In this document: positions 1 to 8,100 of the stretch, one piece after another | Position numbering within the stretch: position 1 is the stretch's first letter | Layout of the letters: every line of letters begins with the position of its first letter | Assembly: GCA_038526245.1 (NCBI GenBank) | Contig: JBCBGZ010000003.1 | Location: 1 to 64,000, forward strand | Direction: 5' to 3' | Source: UBA5336 sp038526245 | Lineage (GTDB): Bacteria > Pseudomonadota > Alphaproteobacteria > Caulobacterales > Hyphomonadaceae | DNA length: 64,000 nt | Notes under the pieces: generated by a model | Database searches by the model: none | Seen by the model: the letters and a program-made list of their open reading frames with translations, nothing else | What the model was told of the DNA's origin: nothing | Translations under genes and position numbers: made by a program

Positions 1-16
1 CGCTATTCTGACGCAG

Positions 17-790
17 ATGCGAAGAGTCGTTCTCACCTTTGCGGCGTCTGGATTGTTGGCCGCGCTGGCCCATGGCGAGCCGAACGATCATGTACGCCAG
101 GCTGCCGACGCGTTTGAACAGGGGCGCTTTCAGGATGCTGCAAGACTGGCTGAAGCCACGGGCCAAGCCGATGCCTTTGCGCTGGCGGCGCGCTCGGTTC
201 TGGCCGAGTTGATATGTGGCGATACCGAGCTTGACCCACTGGCTCTGGAGCGGGCTGTGCTGCTGGCCAATGCCGCCCTTGCCGGTGATCCTGCCCACGT
301 AGAAGGCCGGCTCCAATTGGCAATTGCCCTGTCGCTGAAGGCGCGGGGCATGTCTCGCACACAGGCCTGGCGCACGGGGCTTGGTGAACAGGCGCGGGAT
401 CTCGCCGAAGCTGTTCTGGTCGACGATCCCAACAACGCGTATGCCCACGGGTTCCTTGCGGTCTGGCATGTGGAGGTGGTTCGCCGGGGCGGCGGACTCG
501 GCGCGTCCATGATGGATGCGAGTCTGGCTGAAGGGTTTGCCCACTATGAAGCTGCAGCCAATCTTGTCCCTGAAGATCCGGGGCTGCACTGGCAAATGGC
601 CAGGGCGTTGGCGGCCCACAATCCACGGCGCCACCGCGACCGCATTGAAATGGCCATAGCGGCCGCGTTGGCAAGCGATGGAGAGACAGCGCTCGATGCT
701 GTCATGATGCGTCGCGCGGCCGTTCTGGCGGAAGCCCTGCGCTCGCTCAACGCTAACGAGGTCAAGCGTCTCGCCCGGGAGATGCTCTAA
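17..790 (+). CDS. TPR-like exported protein of unknown function
   Basis: A 257-residue protein with a signal-peptide-like N-terminus (basic MRR, a hydrophobic stretch, then Ala-rich to about residue 20). The rest is an Ala-rich helical solenoid: repeated helix pairs such as residues 27-45 (AADAFEQGRFQDAARLAEA) resemble tetratricopeptide units, which usually act as protein-protein scaffolds. No catalytic motif is visible. The ATG at 17 is the first in-frame start, but only 16 bases precede it, so a further upstream start cannot be excluded. Its stop codon overlaps the stop codon of the convergent HIT gene. The TPR assignment is by appearance, and the specific role is unknown. Confidence 0.7.
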   Translation: MRRVVLTFAASGLLAALAHGEPNDHVRQAADAFEQGRFQDAARLAEATGQADAFALAARSVLAELICGDTELDPLALERAVLLANAALAGDPAHVEGRLQLAIALSLKARGMSRTQAWRTGLGEQARDLAEAVLVDDPNNAYAHGFLAVWHVEVVRRGGGLGASMMDASLAEGFAHYEAAANLVPEDPGLHWQMARALAAHNPRRHRDRIEMAIAAALASDGETALDAVMMRRAAVLAEALRSLNANEVKRLAREML

Positions 791-1221
791 AAAGCGGCCC
801 TGATCATTTCCGCAACCGGCTCCAGTTCCTCAGCGGGGCGTGGGCCACCGCTGGCATGGGGAGCGAGGACAGTGCCCTCGCCGCGCGGGATGATGTGGAA
901 GTGGAGATGATAAACGGTCTGGCCCGCCGGCGCGCCGTTGAACTGGGTCACGATTATCCCGTCTGGCTTCAGCCCTGCCTCGACCGCCTTCGCCACGGTC
1001 TGTACCCGCGCCATGTAGGGTCCGAGCTTATCGGTCGGCATTTCGAGCAGGTTCCGCGCTGTGACGTCTTTCGGGATGACCAGCGTATGACCCGCCGCCT
1101 GGGGGAAGATGTCCATGAAGGCCAGCGCCACATCATCCTCAAACACCTTCAGGGCAGGCATCTCGCCGCGCAGGATTTTCGCGAAAATGTTGTCGGGATC
1201 ATAAGTGCCATGCAGGGCCAT
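787..1221 (-). CDS. HIT family (histidine triad) nucleotide-binding protein
   Basis: A 144-residue protein with the histidine triad HLHFHII at residues 105-111, preceded by the usual family core (residues 30-60, containing FMDIFPQAAGHTLVIPK). HIT proteins of the HinT branch hydrolyse purine nucleotide phosphoramidates such as AMP-amides in the cytosol. The length is typical. The ATG at 1221 has a GAGAG ribosome-binding site about 8 bases upstream. It is the last gene of the minus-strand run topA-ridA-GDPD-FemAB-like-HIT, lying 17 bases after the FemAB-like gene. The family call is secure; the physiological substrate is not known. Confidence 0.93.
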   Translation of the reverse strand: MALHGTYDPDNIFAKILRGEMPALKVFEDDVALAFMDIFPQAAGHTLVIPKDVTARNLLEMPTDKLGPYMARVQTVAKAVEAGLKPDGIIVTQFNGAPAGQTVYHLHFHIIPRGEGTVLAPHASGGPRPAEELEPVAEMIRAAF

Positions 1222-1238
1222 GGGGCGCTCTCTTTATG

Positions 1239-2399
1239 CTACTGCTTCTTAAACGGGGTGCGCTCGGAAAGGTAGTCCTGTTCGCGCGCTACGGCGGAGC
1301 GCTCGCGCTCGAGATAGTCTTCGATGGCGGCGGAAAGGCCCGGATGCGCGATCCAGTGAGCTGAGCGGGTCGTGACGGGCTGGTAGCCGCGCGCCAGCTT
1401 GTGCCCGCCCTGGGCACCGGCTTCCACATATTTTAGCCCGCGGGCCAAGGCGAAATCGATGGCTTGATAGTAGCACACTTCGAAATGCAACATCGGCTTG
1501 TGCACCGTGCAACCCCAATAGCGGCCATACAGCGTGTCGGACCCGATCATGTTCAAGGCGCCGGCGATCGGGTGGCCGTCCTCATAGGCCATGACAAGCA
1601 GGATCTGGTCAGCCATGCGCTCGCCGAGCAGGGAGAAGGTCTCCCGGTTGAGATAGGGCGTGCCCCACTTCCGGTTCCCGGTGTCGATGTAGAAGGCATA
1701 GAAGGCGTCCCAATCCGCCTCCGTGATGGCCTCGCCGGTCAGGTGGCGGATCTCCAGCCCGTCTTGAGCCTTTGCCCGCTCCTTGCGCAGGTTTTTCCGC
1801 TTGGACGAGGACAGCGCGGCGAGGAAGGCGTCGAAATCGGCGTAGCCTTCATTGATGAAGTGGAATTGCTGGTCGGTGCGCGCCATCAGGCCGAGGCCTG
1901 TAAGGTCTTCGCTTTCGGCCTCGGTCAGGAAGTTGATGTGCAGGGATGAGAAATCATTCTGCTCGGCGATCTGCGTGGCGCCCGCAACGAGTGCGCGTTG
2001 CAGCATGACCTGATCGGGGCCCGGGGGGACAAGACGGCGGCGTCCACTCACCGGGGTGAAGGGCACAGCCGCCAGCAATTTGGGATAGTAGCGCCCGCCA
2101 GCCCGCTCATAGGCATCGGCCCAACTATGGTCAAAGACGAATTCGCCATAGGAATGGGTCTTGGCGTAGAGCGGCATGGCGGCACGCAAACGGCCATCGG
2201 GATGGTGAGCCGTCAGGTGCATGGGGGTCCAGCCCTCATGAGGACTTACGGCGCCGCTGGATTCAAGCGCTTCCAGAAAGTCCCAGGAGAGGAATGGATC
2301 GTACCGCTCACCCGCCGGGTTTGCGACGGCATCCCAGTCCGCGCTGTCGATCCCATTGAGGCCAGAGGCGATTGAGAGGCGCAGCGTGGTGTCATCCAT
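1239..2399 (-). CDS. FemAB-like/GNAT-fold acyltransferase (DUF482 family)
   Basis: A 386-residue cytosolic protein resembling the DUF482/FemAB-like branch of the GNAT superfamily. Recognisable family features are the N-terminal WDAVANPAGERYDPFLSWDF region (residues 23-42), the SKRKNLRKERAKA basic segment around residue 198, and the C-terminal GCTVHKPMLHFEVCYYQAID and GLKYVEAGAQGGHKLARGY segments. Members are often annotated as peptidoglycan-biosynthesis-like acyltransferases, but the acceptor is not established. The ATG at 2399 lies 18 bases after the phosphodiesterase stop, consistent with co-transcription. The family call is confident; the substrate is inference only. Confidence 0.85.
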   Translation of the reverse strand: MDDTTLRLSIASGLNGIDSADWDAVANPAGERYDPFLSWDFLEALESSGAVSPHEGWTPMHLTAHHPDGRLRAAMPLYAKTHSYGEFVFDHSWADAYERAGGRYYPKLLAAVPFTPVSGRRRLVPPGPDQVMLQRALVAGATQIAEQNDFSSLHINFLTEAESEDLTGLGLMARTDQQFHFINEGYADFDAFLAALSSSKRKNLRKERAKAQDGLEIRHLTGEAITEADWDAFYAFYIDTGNRKWGTPYLNRETFSLLGERMADQILLVMAYEDGHPIAGALNMIGSDTLYGRYWGCTVHKPMLHFEVCYYQAIDFALARGLKYVEAGAQGGHKLARGYQPVTTRSAHWIAHPGLSAAIEDYLERERSAVAREQDYLSERTPFKKQ

Positions 2400-2417
2400 G
2401 GGCCTTACGTAGGGCGC

Positions 2418-3134
2418 CTAGGGGGCTGTGACGAGGGCTGGGTCCAGATGTTCAAAGATGATCGCTGCACCTGCCGCCTTTGCAGGCGCAAGGGCCGCTT
2501 CCGTGTCAACAGTCCAGGCGGCGAGGGGCGTTTCTGGACCGACCACACTGCGCACGGTTTCTGCCTGGCTGTGGTGCGGGGCAAGATAGGCTGGGGCGTA
2601 TACCAACGCGTCCTCGACAACGGGGCGGGCGGCTTCAGCAGCGTCGAAAGCCGTCGGCGGAAACAGTACGCCGCGTGGATAGGGCAGGGCGGCAGCCCGG
2701 AGGGCCGCGTTCAGCGGTTTGACGAAGGACATGGTTGCGACCCGGGCGGGCGTGCCGAAGACAGCCATTTCGAGCGCGCGAATATAGGCGGCAGGGTCGC
2801 CCGGGCTCGCTTTCAACTCGATGAGGACGGGGGTGTCCGAAGGCAAAGACTTCAGCACGTTTGTGAGGCTCGGAATTGTTTCATCTGTGCCAGCCAGAGC
2901 AAAAGCGGCCAACGCGTCTGCGCTCTGGTGCCAGACTGCCCCCGCACCATCGGTCATGCGCTCGAGCATGGGATCGTGGAACACGACCGGGACATTGTCA
3001 GAGGAAAGTTGAACGTCGAGTTCGATCCCCACGCCCGCGTCTGCCGCCGCCCTGAACGCAGCGATTGAGTTTTCCGGCGGCCCGTCAGGCGACCAAAGCC
3101 CCCTATGGGCGAAGGCGTTGCAACCCAGGATCAC
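2418..3134 (-). CDS. Glycerophosphodiester phosphodiesterase family protein
   Basis: A 238-residue GDPD-family TIM-barrel enzyme that would hydrolyse glycerophosphodiesters to glycerol-3-phosphate and an alcohol. The signature is complete: AHRG near the N-terminus, PENSIAAF, the metal-binding E-L-D in GIELDVQLS, the HD of VVFHDPMLERMT, and the late IELKAS strand. The start is placed at GTG 3134, because it overlaps the ridA stop in a GTGA junction and puts AHRG about ten residues in. The longer upstream reading is ridA in another frame. No signal peptide follows this start, so a cytosolic enzyme is inferred. Confidence 0.9.
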   Translation of the reverse strand: MILGCNAFAHRGLWSPDGPPENSIAAFRAAADAGVGIELDVQLSSDNVPVVFHDPMLERMTDGAGAVWHQSADALAAFALAGTDETIPSLTNVLKSLPSDTPVLIELKASPGDPAAYIRALEMAVFGTPARVATMSFVKPLNAALRAAALPYPRGVLFPPTAFDAAEAARPVVEDALVYAPAYLAPHHSQAETVRSVVGPETPLAAWTVDTEAALAPAKAAGAAIIFEHLDPALVTAP

Positions 3135-3592
3135 GGGGCGATCTCGAAGACGCCATCCACCTCCACAGCAACGCCAAGTGGCAGGACAGGGCAGGCAACC
3201 GCAGAGCGGGCATGGCGGCCCGCATCCCCGAAGACCTCCACCATCAGGTCGGAGCAACCATTGATAACCTGCGGAATGTCGACGAAGTCCGGCGCGGCAT
3301 TCACAAACCCGCCCAGCTTTACGACCCGCTCAATTTTCGAAAGCTCGCCTACCGCCGCCTTGCACTGGGCGATCAGGTTGATCCCGCAGGCGCGCGCCGC
3401 GTGCTGGCCTGCGCTGAGTTCAAGGTCTTCGCCAAGTCGGCCTTTCATCAGCGCTCCATCCATCACCGACACTTGGCCAGAGACGAACAACATGTTCCCG
3501 GAGATCACGAAAGGCACATAGTTGGCCACGGCGGCCATGGGCTCTGGAAGGGCGATGCCCAGATCGGCGAGACGAGCTTCGGGCGTGGACAT
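3131..3592 (-). CDS. RidA family (YjgF/UK114) protein
   Basis: A 153-residue RidA-superfamily protein. RidA enzymes deaminate reactive enamine/imine intermediates released by PLP enzymes. The residues 28-46 segment with FVISGNMLFVSGQVS and the C-terminal ARSAVACPVLPLGVAVEVD block are the family's conserved regions; the terminal Arg-containing motif matches the substrate-carboxylate-binding arginine. It is somewhat longer than the 130-residue canonical RidA, as in the Rid4-7-like subgroups, so true RidA activity is not assured. It starts 6 bases after the topA stop and ends overlapping the phosphodiesterase start. Confidence 0.88.
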   Translation of the reverse strand: MSTPEARLADLGIALPEPMAAVANYVPFVISGNMLFVSGQVSVMDGALMKGRLGEDLELSAGQHAARACGINLIAQCKAAVGELSKIERVVKLGGFVNAAPDFVDIPQVINGCSDLMVEVFGDAGRHARSAVACPVLPLGVAVEVDGVFEIAP

Positions 3593-3598
3593 GGGGTG

Positions 3599-6169
3599 TC
3601 AGTCCTTCTTTTTGGCGGCGGGTTTTTTCTTGGCCGCCGGTTTCTTTTTCGCAGCGGCTTTCTTCTTTTTCGGAGGCTTCGCAGCGCGGGCGTTGATCAA
3701 CTCGACGGCCTGTTCCAGCGTGATCGCGTCGGGCGCGATCTCTTTCGGGATCGTGGCGTTCGTTTTGCCATGTTTCACGTATGGGCCGTAACGACCCTCG
3801 AACACGTTGATCGGCTCTTCATCGGCAGGATGTTTGCCAAGCTCGCGCAGCGGTTTGGCAGCCGCCCCACGGCCCCGGCCGGGATTGGCGCGCTTCTCAG
3901 CAATCAGAGTCACAGCGCGATTGAGACCAACCTCAAACACTTCCGCCACATCGGGCAGGTTCGCATAGGTTTTGCCATGCTGCACATATGGCCCATAGCG
4001 ACCGATATTGGCGAGGATCGGCTCGCCGTCTTCCGGGTGCTTGCCCACTTCGCGCGGCAGCGACAGCCATTTCAGCGCTTTCTCCAGAGTGACGTTTTCC
4101 GGCGTTTCGCCCTTGGGGAAGCTGGCGCGCTTGGGCTTTTCGCCTTCTTCAGGCTCGCCAAGTTGCACGTAGGGGCCAAACCGACCTGACCGCAGCGTCA
4201 CCATCTTGCCCGTGTCAGGGTCCAGGCCGATCTCCTCTCCGTCGGGATTGATGACCTGCTCGCCTTCATCGACGGAGAAAGACCGCGTGTATTTGCACTC
4301 CGGATAGCGATTGCATCCTACAAACGCGCCGCCGCGTCCCAGCTTCAGGCTCAATTCGCCTTCATTGCAAAGTGGGCAGAGGCGTGGATTGTCCTTCACG
4401 TTCCCGTCGGCATCCTTTTCGGGGAAAACGTAGGGGCCCAGCGCTTCGTTCAACGCATCGAGAACATGGGTGACGCGCAAGTCCTTTGTCTCGCCAATGG
4501 CGGCTTCGAACTGTTTCCAGAACTCGGTCAGGAAAACCTTCCAGTCCAGCTTGCCATCGGAAATGATATCGAGCTTTTCTTCAAGCGCAGCGGTGAAGTC
4601 GTATTCCACGTAGCGCTGGAAGAAGTTTTCCAGAAAGGCCGTAACCAGGCGGCCTTTGTCTTCGGGGAAAAATCGCTTCTGGTCGATGCGGACATAGTCG
4701 CGGTCCTGAAGCGTGGTGATGATGGAGGCATAGGTGGATGGCCGCCCAATTCCCAACTCTTCGAGGCGTTTGACCAGGCTTGCTTCCGTGAAGCGCGGCG
4801 GAGGCTCCGTGAAGTGCTGGCTGGAACTGGCGTCAAGCAGGTCGGCATGGTCGCCTTCCGTCATCTTTGGCAGGCGCTTGTCGTCGTCATCGTCGGAGGG
4901 CTCATCGCGGCCCTCTGTGTAGAGCCGGATAAACCCATCAAATACAAGCACCTGACCCGAAGCGCGCAAGCCCGCCCGCTTGTCGCTGGAGGACATGTCG
5001 ATCGTGGTGCGCTCAAACTCCGCCGGCTGCATCTGGCTGGCCGTGGCCCGGCGCCAGATCAGGGCATAAAGCTTCCATTGGTCCTGGTCGGTGGACTTGA
5101 AGTCATCCGGCGTGATCGAGAAATCTGTCGGCCGGATGGCCTCGTGGGCTTCCTGGGCGTTTTTCTGTTTGGAGCTATAGCGGCGCGGCTTTTCGGGCAG
5201 GTAGCGGGCGCCATAGGCGGTCTCAATCTGGCTCCGAGCGGCGGAATAGGCCTCTTCGGCCATGTTCACACCATCTGTCCGCATATAGGTGATGCGCCCG
5301 GCCTCGTAGAGTTTCTGGGCCGCCTGCATCGTGCGCTTGGCGCCGAAGCCCAGCCGTCGTGAAGCGTCTTGCTGCAGCGTTGACGTGATAAAGGGCGGTG
5401 GGGGATTGCGTTTGACCGGCTTGGCTTCAACGCTGTCGACCGTGTACCCGCCGACCTTCACCGCCTCAAGCGCTGCTGTCGCCGCGGCTTCATTAGGCAA
5501 GTCGAATTTCTTGAGGGTCTTGCCATCGAGGCTGTGCAAGCGGGCTTCAAAGTCGGTCCCATCGGGCGCGCGCAGTTTAGCCGCCACCTGCCAGTACTCC
5601 TGGGGCACGAAGGTCTCAATCTCCAGCTCTCGCTGACAGATCAGGCGCAGGGCTACCGATTGCACTCGGCCCGCTGATCGCGCACCCGGCAGCTTCCGCC
5701 ACAGAACCGGAGAGAGATTGAAGCCGACAAGATAGTCCAGTGCGCGGCGCGCCAGATACGCATCAACCAATTCGCTGTCGACTTCTCGGGGCTCCTGCAT
5801 CGCGCTTGTGACGGCGGATTTCGTGATCGCATTAAACACAACCCGCTCGACATCGACATCCTTCAGGACGCGGCGCTTCTTGAGCACTTCGAGAAGATGC
5901 CAACTGATCGCTTCGCCTTCGCGATCTGGGTCGGTAGCGAGGATCAGTTTCTCAGAGCCCTTCACGGCGTCGGCGATTTCCCGGATGCGCGCATTGGACT
6001 TCGCGTCGGCCTGCCAAACCATCTCGAAGTCATTGTCGGGATCAACAGAACCATCCTTGGAAGGCAGGTCGCGGATGTGACCGTAAGAGGCCAACACCTT
6101 GAAGTCCTTGCCGAGATACTTGTTGATTGTCTTGGCTTTGGCCGGGGACTCAACAACGACAACTTTCAT
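3599..6169 (-). CDS. topA: DNA topoisomerase I
   Basis: An 856-residue type IA topoisomerase that relaxes negative supercoils. It begins VVVESPAKAKTINKYLG (the TOPRIM start). The acidic DPDREGEA motif lies near residue 80, and the catalytic tyrosine in ITYMRTDG is about residue 295. A Cys4 zinc-finger-like unit (CPLC...CNRYPEC) sits near residue 600, followed by three repeats of the type GRYGPYV, typical of alphaproteobacterial TopA. The tail is a Lys/Ala/Pro repeat (AAKKKPAAKKKPAAKKK) that probably adds non-specific DNA binding. ATG 6169 is chosen over the upstream in-frame ATG because homology starts there and AAGGTGA precedes it. Confidence 0.97.
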   Translation of the reverse strand: MKVVVVESPAKAKTINKYLGKDFKVLASYGHIRDLPSKDGSVDPDNDFEMVWQADAKSNARIREIADAVKGSEKLILATDPDREGEAISWHLLEVLKKRRVLKDVDVERVVFNAITKSAVTSAMQEPREVDSELVDAYLARRALDYLVGFNLSPVLWRKLPGARSAGRVQSVALRLICQRELEIETFVPQEYWQVAAKLRAPDGTDFEARLHSLDGKTLKKFDLPNEAAATAALEAVKVGGYTVDSVEAKPVKRNPPPPFITSTLQQDASRRLGFGAKRTMQAAQKLYEAGRITYMRTDGVNMAEEAYSAARSQIETAYGARYLPEKPRRYSSKQKNAQEAHEAIRPTDFSITPDDFKSTDQDQWKLYALIWRRATASQMQPAEFERTTIDMSSSDKRAGLRASGQVLVFDGFIRLYTEGRDEPSDDDDDKRLPKMTEGDHADLLDASSSQHFTEPPPRFTEASLVKRLEELGIGRPSTYASIITTLQDRDYVRIDQKRFFPEDKGRLVTAFLENFFQRYVEYDFTAALEEKLDIISDGKLDWKVFLTEFWKQFEAAIGETKDLRVTHVLDALNEALGPYVFPEKDADGNVKDNPRLCPLCNEGELSLKLGRGGAFVGCNRYPECKYTRSFSVDEGEQVINPDGEEIGLDPDTGKMVTLRSGRFGPYVQLGEPEEGEKPKRASFPKGETPENVTLEKALKWLSLPREVGKHPEDGEPILANIGRYGPYVQHGKTYANLPDVAEVFEVGLNRAVTLIAEKRANPGRGRGAAAKPLRELGKHPADEEPINVFEGRYGPYVKHGKTNATIPKEIAPDAITLEQAVELINARAAKPPKKKKAAAKKKPAAKKKPAAKKKD

Positions 6170-6419
6170 GGAGGTCACCTTCTTCCCAGCCTGAGGCGCC
6201 GGAAAGTGGTAGAGCGCAAAGCGCAAGTCAAGCAGGCTTGTTGATCACCGTACGTCCTCAACTGTTGATGGCATCTCGCTCGCCTGCCGTTCACGGTGGG
6301 GGTCGACCGGGATCTGGGCCAATCTGACTTTCGGCATGCCCTTGTTGGCGGCCGTTGCGCGGCGGGCGCGAAAATGATCATGTGCGAGTGGTTCACCAGT
6401 TTGCGTGAGAGGGACAAAT

Positions 6420-7289
6420 ATGAAACGTTTTCGATTGGCCTTGATGCTTGCCGCTGCTTTGGGTGCAACGACAGCTCAAGCTGACCCGAGTGCAACTCGG
6501 ATGATGGCATCGGCTTGTGGTTTTCCAAGCGCGCCCTCAGCAGACCGCACGCTTCCCATGCCAGTGGGGGATGGAACGTTTTACTACCTCACTAAAGGCG
6601 AACTGGAGGCGATCCAGGCGGAGACCTACGATTTTAGCAGCTGTGACTGGGCTAGCGCTGCCGAAGAGGCATACGGGCCAAGCGTCGCAGCGGATGTCAG
6701 AGAGTCCGAGGCTGCGTATGCTGAGGCCCAAGAACGACAGGCTAGGGCGACTGCAGCGCCACCGCCAGCAATTGTGTCGAACATTCCAGCGGCCGAGTTT
6801 GAAGCCGCGCCAGCGATCACACCGCCCAAATCGCCTTCACCCGCGCCGAGCGTATCGATGGATGAGTTGGCGGAGAAATTGGACCAAGTCATTGCAATCG
6901 ACTCAAGGTCCTGGCTGTTCAATCGGTACAATTTTGGAAGCGTTTCGAACGTTGAAATTCTCGAGGCTGATCCTGCAACCAGCCGTGCGGTCGTTTACGG
7001 TGAGTATGTCTACAACAACTATTCTCGTGGCTGGATCAAGGTGGTTTTCGACCAAGGCAGCGTGAACTGTGTTGAGTACCATGACTTCCGTGGGACGTGC
7101 CGGGCTATTGGTAACAACCCTGCCGCCTATGTCGCCCTCGGAACGGTTGCCATGGCTGCTGCAGGTGGGACGGGTAGCTCGCCGGCGCCAGCCTCTTCGA
7201 ATGGTACGAATTGCCGTTGGGAGCAACAACGTATACCGCGTGCAGATGGCGGACCGGATCGGGTCCGAAATGTGGAAGTTTGCAACTGA
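6420..7289 (+). CDS. Exported hypothetical protein, Ala/Pro-rich linker
   Basis: A 289-residue protein with a clear signal peptide (MKRFRLALMLAAALGATTAQA, cleavage after AQA). An N-terminal domain containing two Cys is followed by an Ala/Pro/Ser-rich linker at about residues 115-150. A C-terminal part has aromatic-rich strands (SWLFNRYNFGS, VYGEYVYNNYSRGW) and four Cys, the last two in TNCRWEQQRIP and VEVCN. ATG 6420 has an AGAGGGA site at 6408-6414 and is preferred to the GTG at 6405. I do not recognise the family. Codon choice looks less GC-biased than in neighbouring genes, so recent acquisition is possible but not shown. Disulfide-stabilised periplasmic location is inferred. Confidence 0.65.
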   Translation: MKRFRLALMLAAALGATTAQADPSATRMMASACGFPSAPSADRTLPMPVGDGTFYYLTKGELEAIQAETYDFSSCDWASAAEEAYGPSVAADVRESEAAYAEAQERQARATAAPPPAIVSNIPAAEFEAAPAITPPKSPSPAPSVSMDELAEKLDQVIAIDSRSWLFNRYNFGSVSNVEILEADPATSRAVVYGEYVYNNYSRGWIKVVFDQGSVNCVEYHDFRGTCRAIGNNPAAYVALGTVAMAAAGGTGSSPAPASSNGTNCRWEQQRIPRADGGPDRVRNVEVCN

Positions 7290-7298
7290 GTTAAGTCA

Positions 7299-7952
7299 AT
7301 GAACTTTGAAAATTCTCGCAAAATCATGGTGGATTCCCAGATCCGTCCAAATGATGTGACTGATCCCGATATTGTGCGCGCGTTCATGATGGTGCCGCGC
7401 GAGTCTTTCCTCATGAGCTCGAAGCAGTCGATTGCCTATTCCGAGCTTGAAATACCGGTTGGAGATGGCCGCGCCATGTGGCTTCCGCGCGATCTCGGCA
7501 AAATGGTCAAGGCACTCGCCCCAAAGCCGAGCGACATTTCGATGGTGATAGGCGCAGGCGCTGGCTATTCCAGCGCTTTGCTTGCCGAATTGACCGAAAC
7601 GGTACTGGCGGTGGAAGACTCCGGTGATGCCGTCGAACGGCTCACCGACCGGATGGTGGCGCAGGGCTATGATCAGGTCGCTGCCATTGAGGCGCCCCTG
7701 ACCGAAGGCCTTCCCGACGAGGGCCCATTTGATGTCATCCTGATCAATGGAATGGTCGAACACGTCCCCGACGCCCTGACAGCTCAACTCGCAGATGGCG
7801 GTCGTCTTGGTGCCGTCGTGAAGCTGGATGATGCCCTTGGCCGGGCGCGAATTTACAGTCGGGCGGGCGACACAGTTTCCCACCGCGATGTGTTCGATGC
7901 CACGCCGCCTGAGCTTGCCGCGTTTCGACAGCCGAAGGTCTTCACCTTTTAG
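7299..7952 (+). CDS. pcm: Protein-L-isoaspartate O-methyltransferase family protein
   Basis: A 217-residue class I SAM-dependent methyltransferase of the PCMT family, which repairs isoaspartyl residues in damaged proteins. It shows the family N-terminus (RKIMVDSQIRPNDVTDP, then VPRESFL) and the SAM-binding motif I as VIGAGAGYSSALLAE near residue 85. Acidic motif II is at AVEDSGD. Motif I is more degenerate than in canonical Pcm (usually GxGSGY), as in the alphaproteobacterial form that sits before tolC. It starts 9 bases after the exported hypothetical gene. The enzymatic role is assigned by family and not proven for this subgroup. Confidence 0.85.
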   Translation: MNFENSRKIMVDSQIRPNDVTDPDIVRAFMMVPRESFLMSSKQSIAYSELEIPVGDGRAMWLPRDLGKMVKALAPKPSDISMVIGAGAGYSSALLAELTETVLAVEDSGDAVERLTDRMVAQGYDQVAAIEAPLTEGLPDEGPFDVILINGMVEHVPDALTAQLADGGRLGAVVKLDDALGRARIYSRAGDTVSHRDVFDATPPELAAFRQPKVFTF

Positions 7953-8019
7953 ACGACGCAGCGGCCCGCCGATTGCAGGCGCTTCTCGACATGAGAGGTT
8001 TTCGCCCCATTGTGGAGGG

Positions 8020-8034
8020 GTGAACACTGTTCAC
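8020..8034. promoter_or_regulatory. Perfect 15-bp palindrome upstream of tolC
   Basis: GTGAACACTGTTCAC is an exact palindrome with one central base, in the pcm-tolC gap about 65 bases before the tolC start and directly followed by six T. The TGAACA/TGTTCA arms look like a TetR/AcrR-type operator, a common regulator class for efflux genes. Because of the T run, a weak pcm terminator hairpin is the alternative. Confidence 0.45.
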
Positions 8035-8100
8035 TTTTTTCCTCTAGGGCTGTAAACGGCGCCTTGTGGAACGGGGTGCTAGGCGATGAAGGGATATTCC

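Noticed and set aside
3604..3690. Lys/Ala/Pro repeat as possible DNA repeat element or CRISPR-like array
   Set aside because: It is the coding repeat of the TopA C-terminal tail; no regular spacers exist. No CRISPR array was found anywhere in the window.
3065..4189. Plus-strand ORF crossing ridA and the topA 3' end
   Set aside because: It crosses two real minus-strand genes and contains Phe/Gly runs that are simply the antisense of the topA Lys/Ala repeats.
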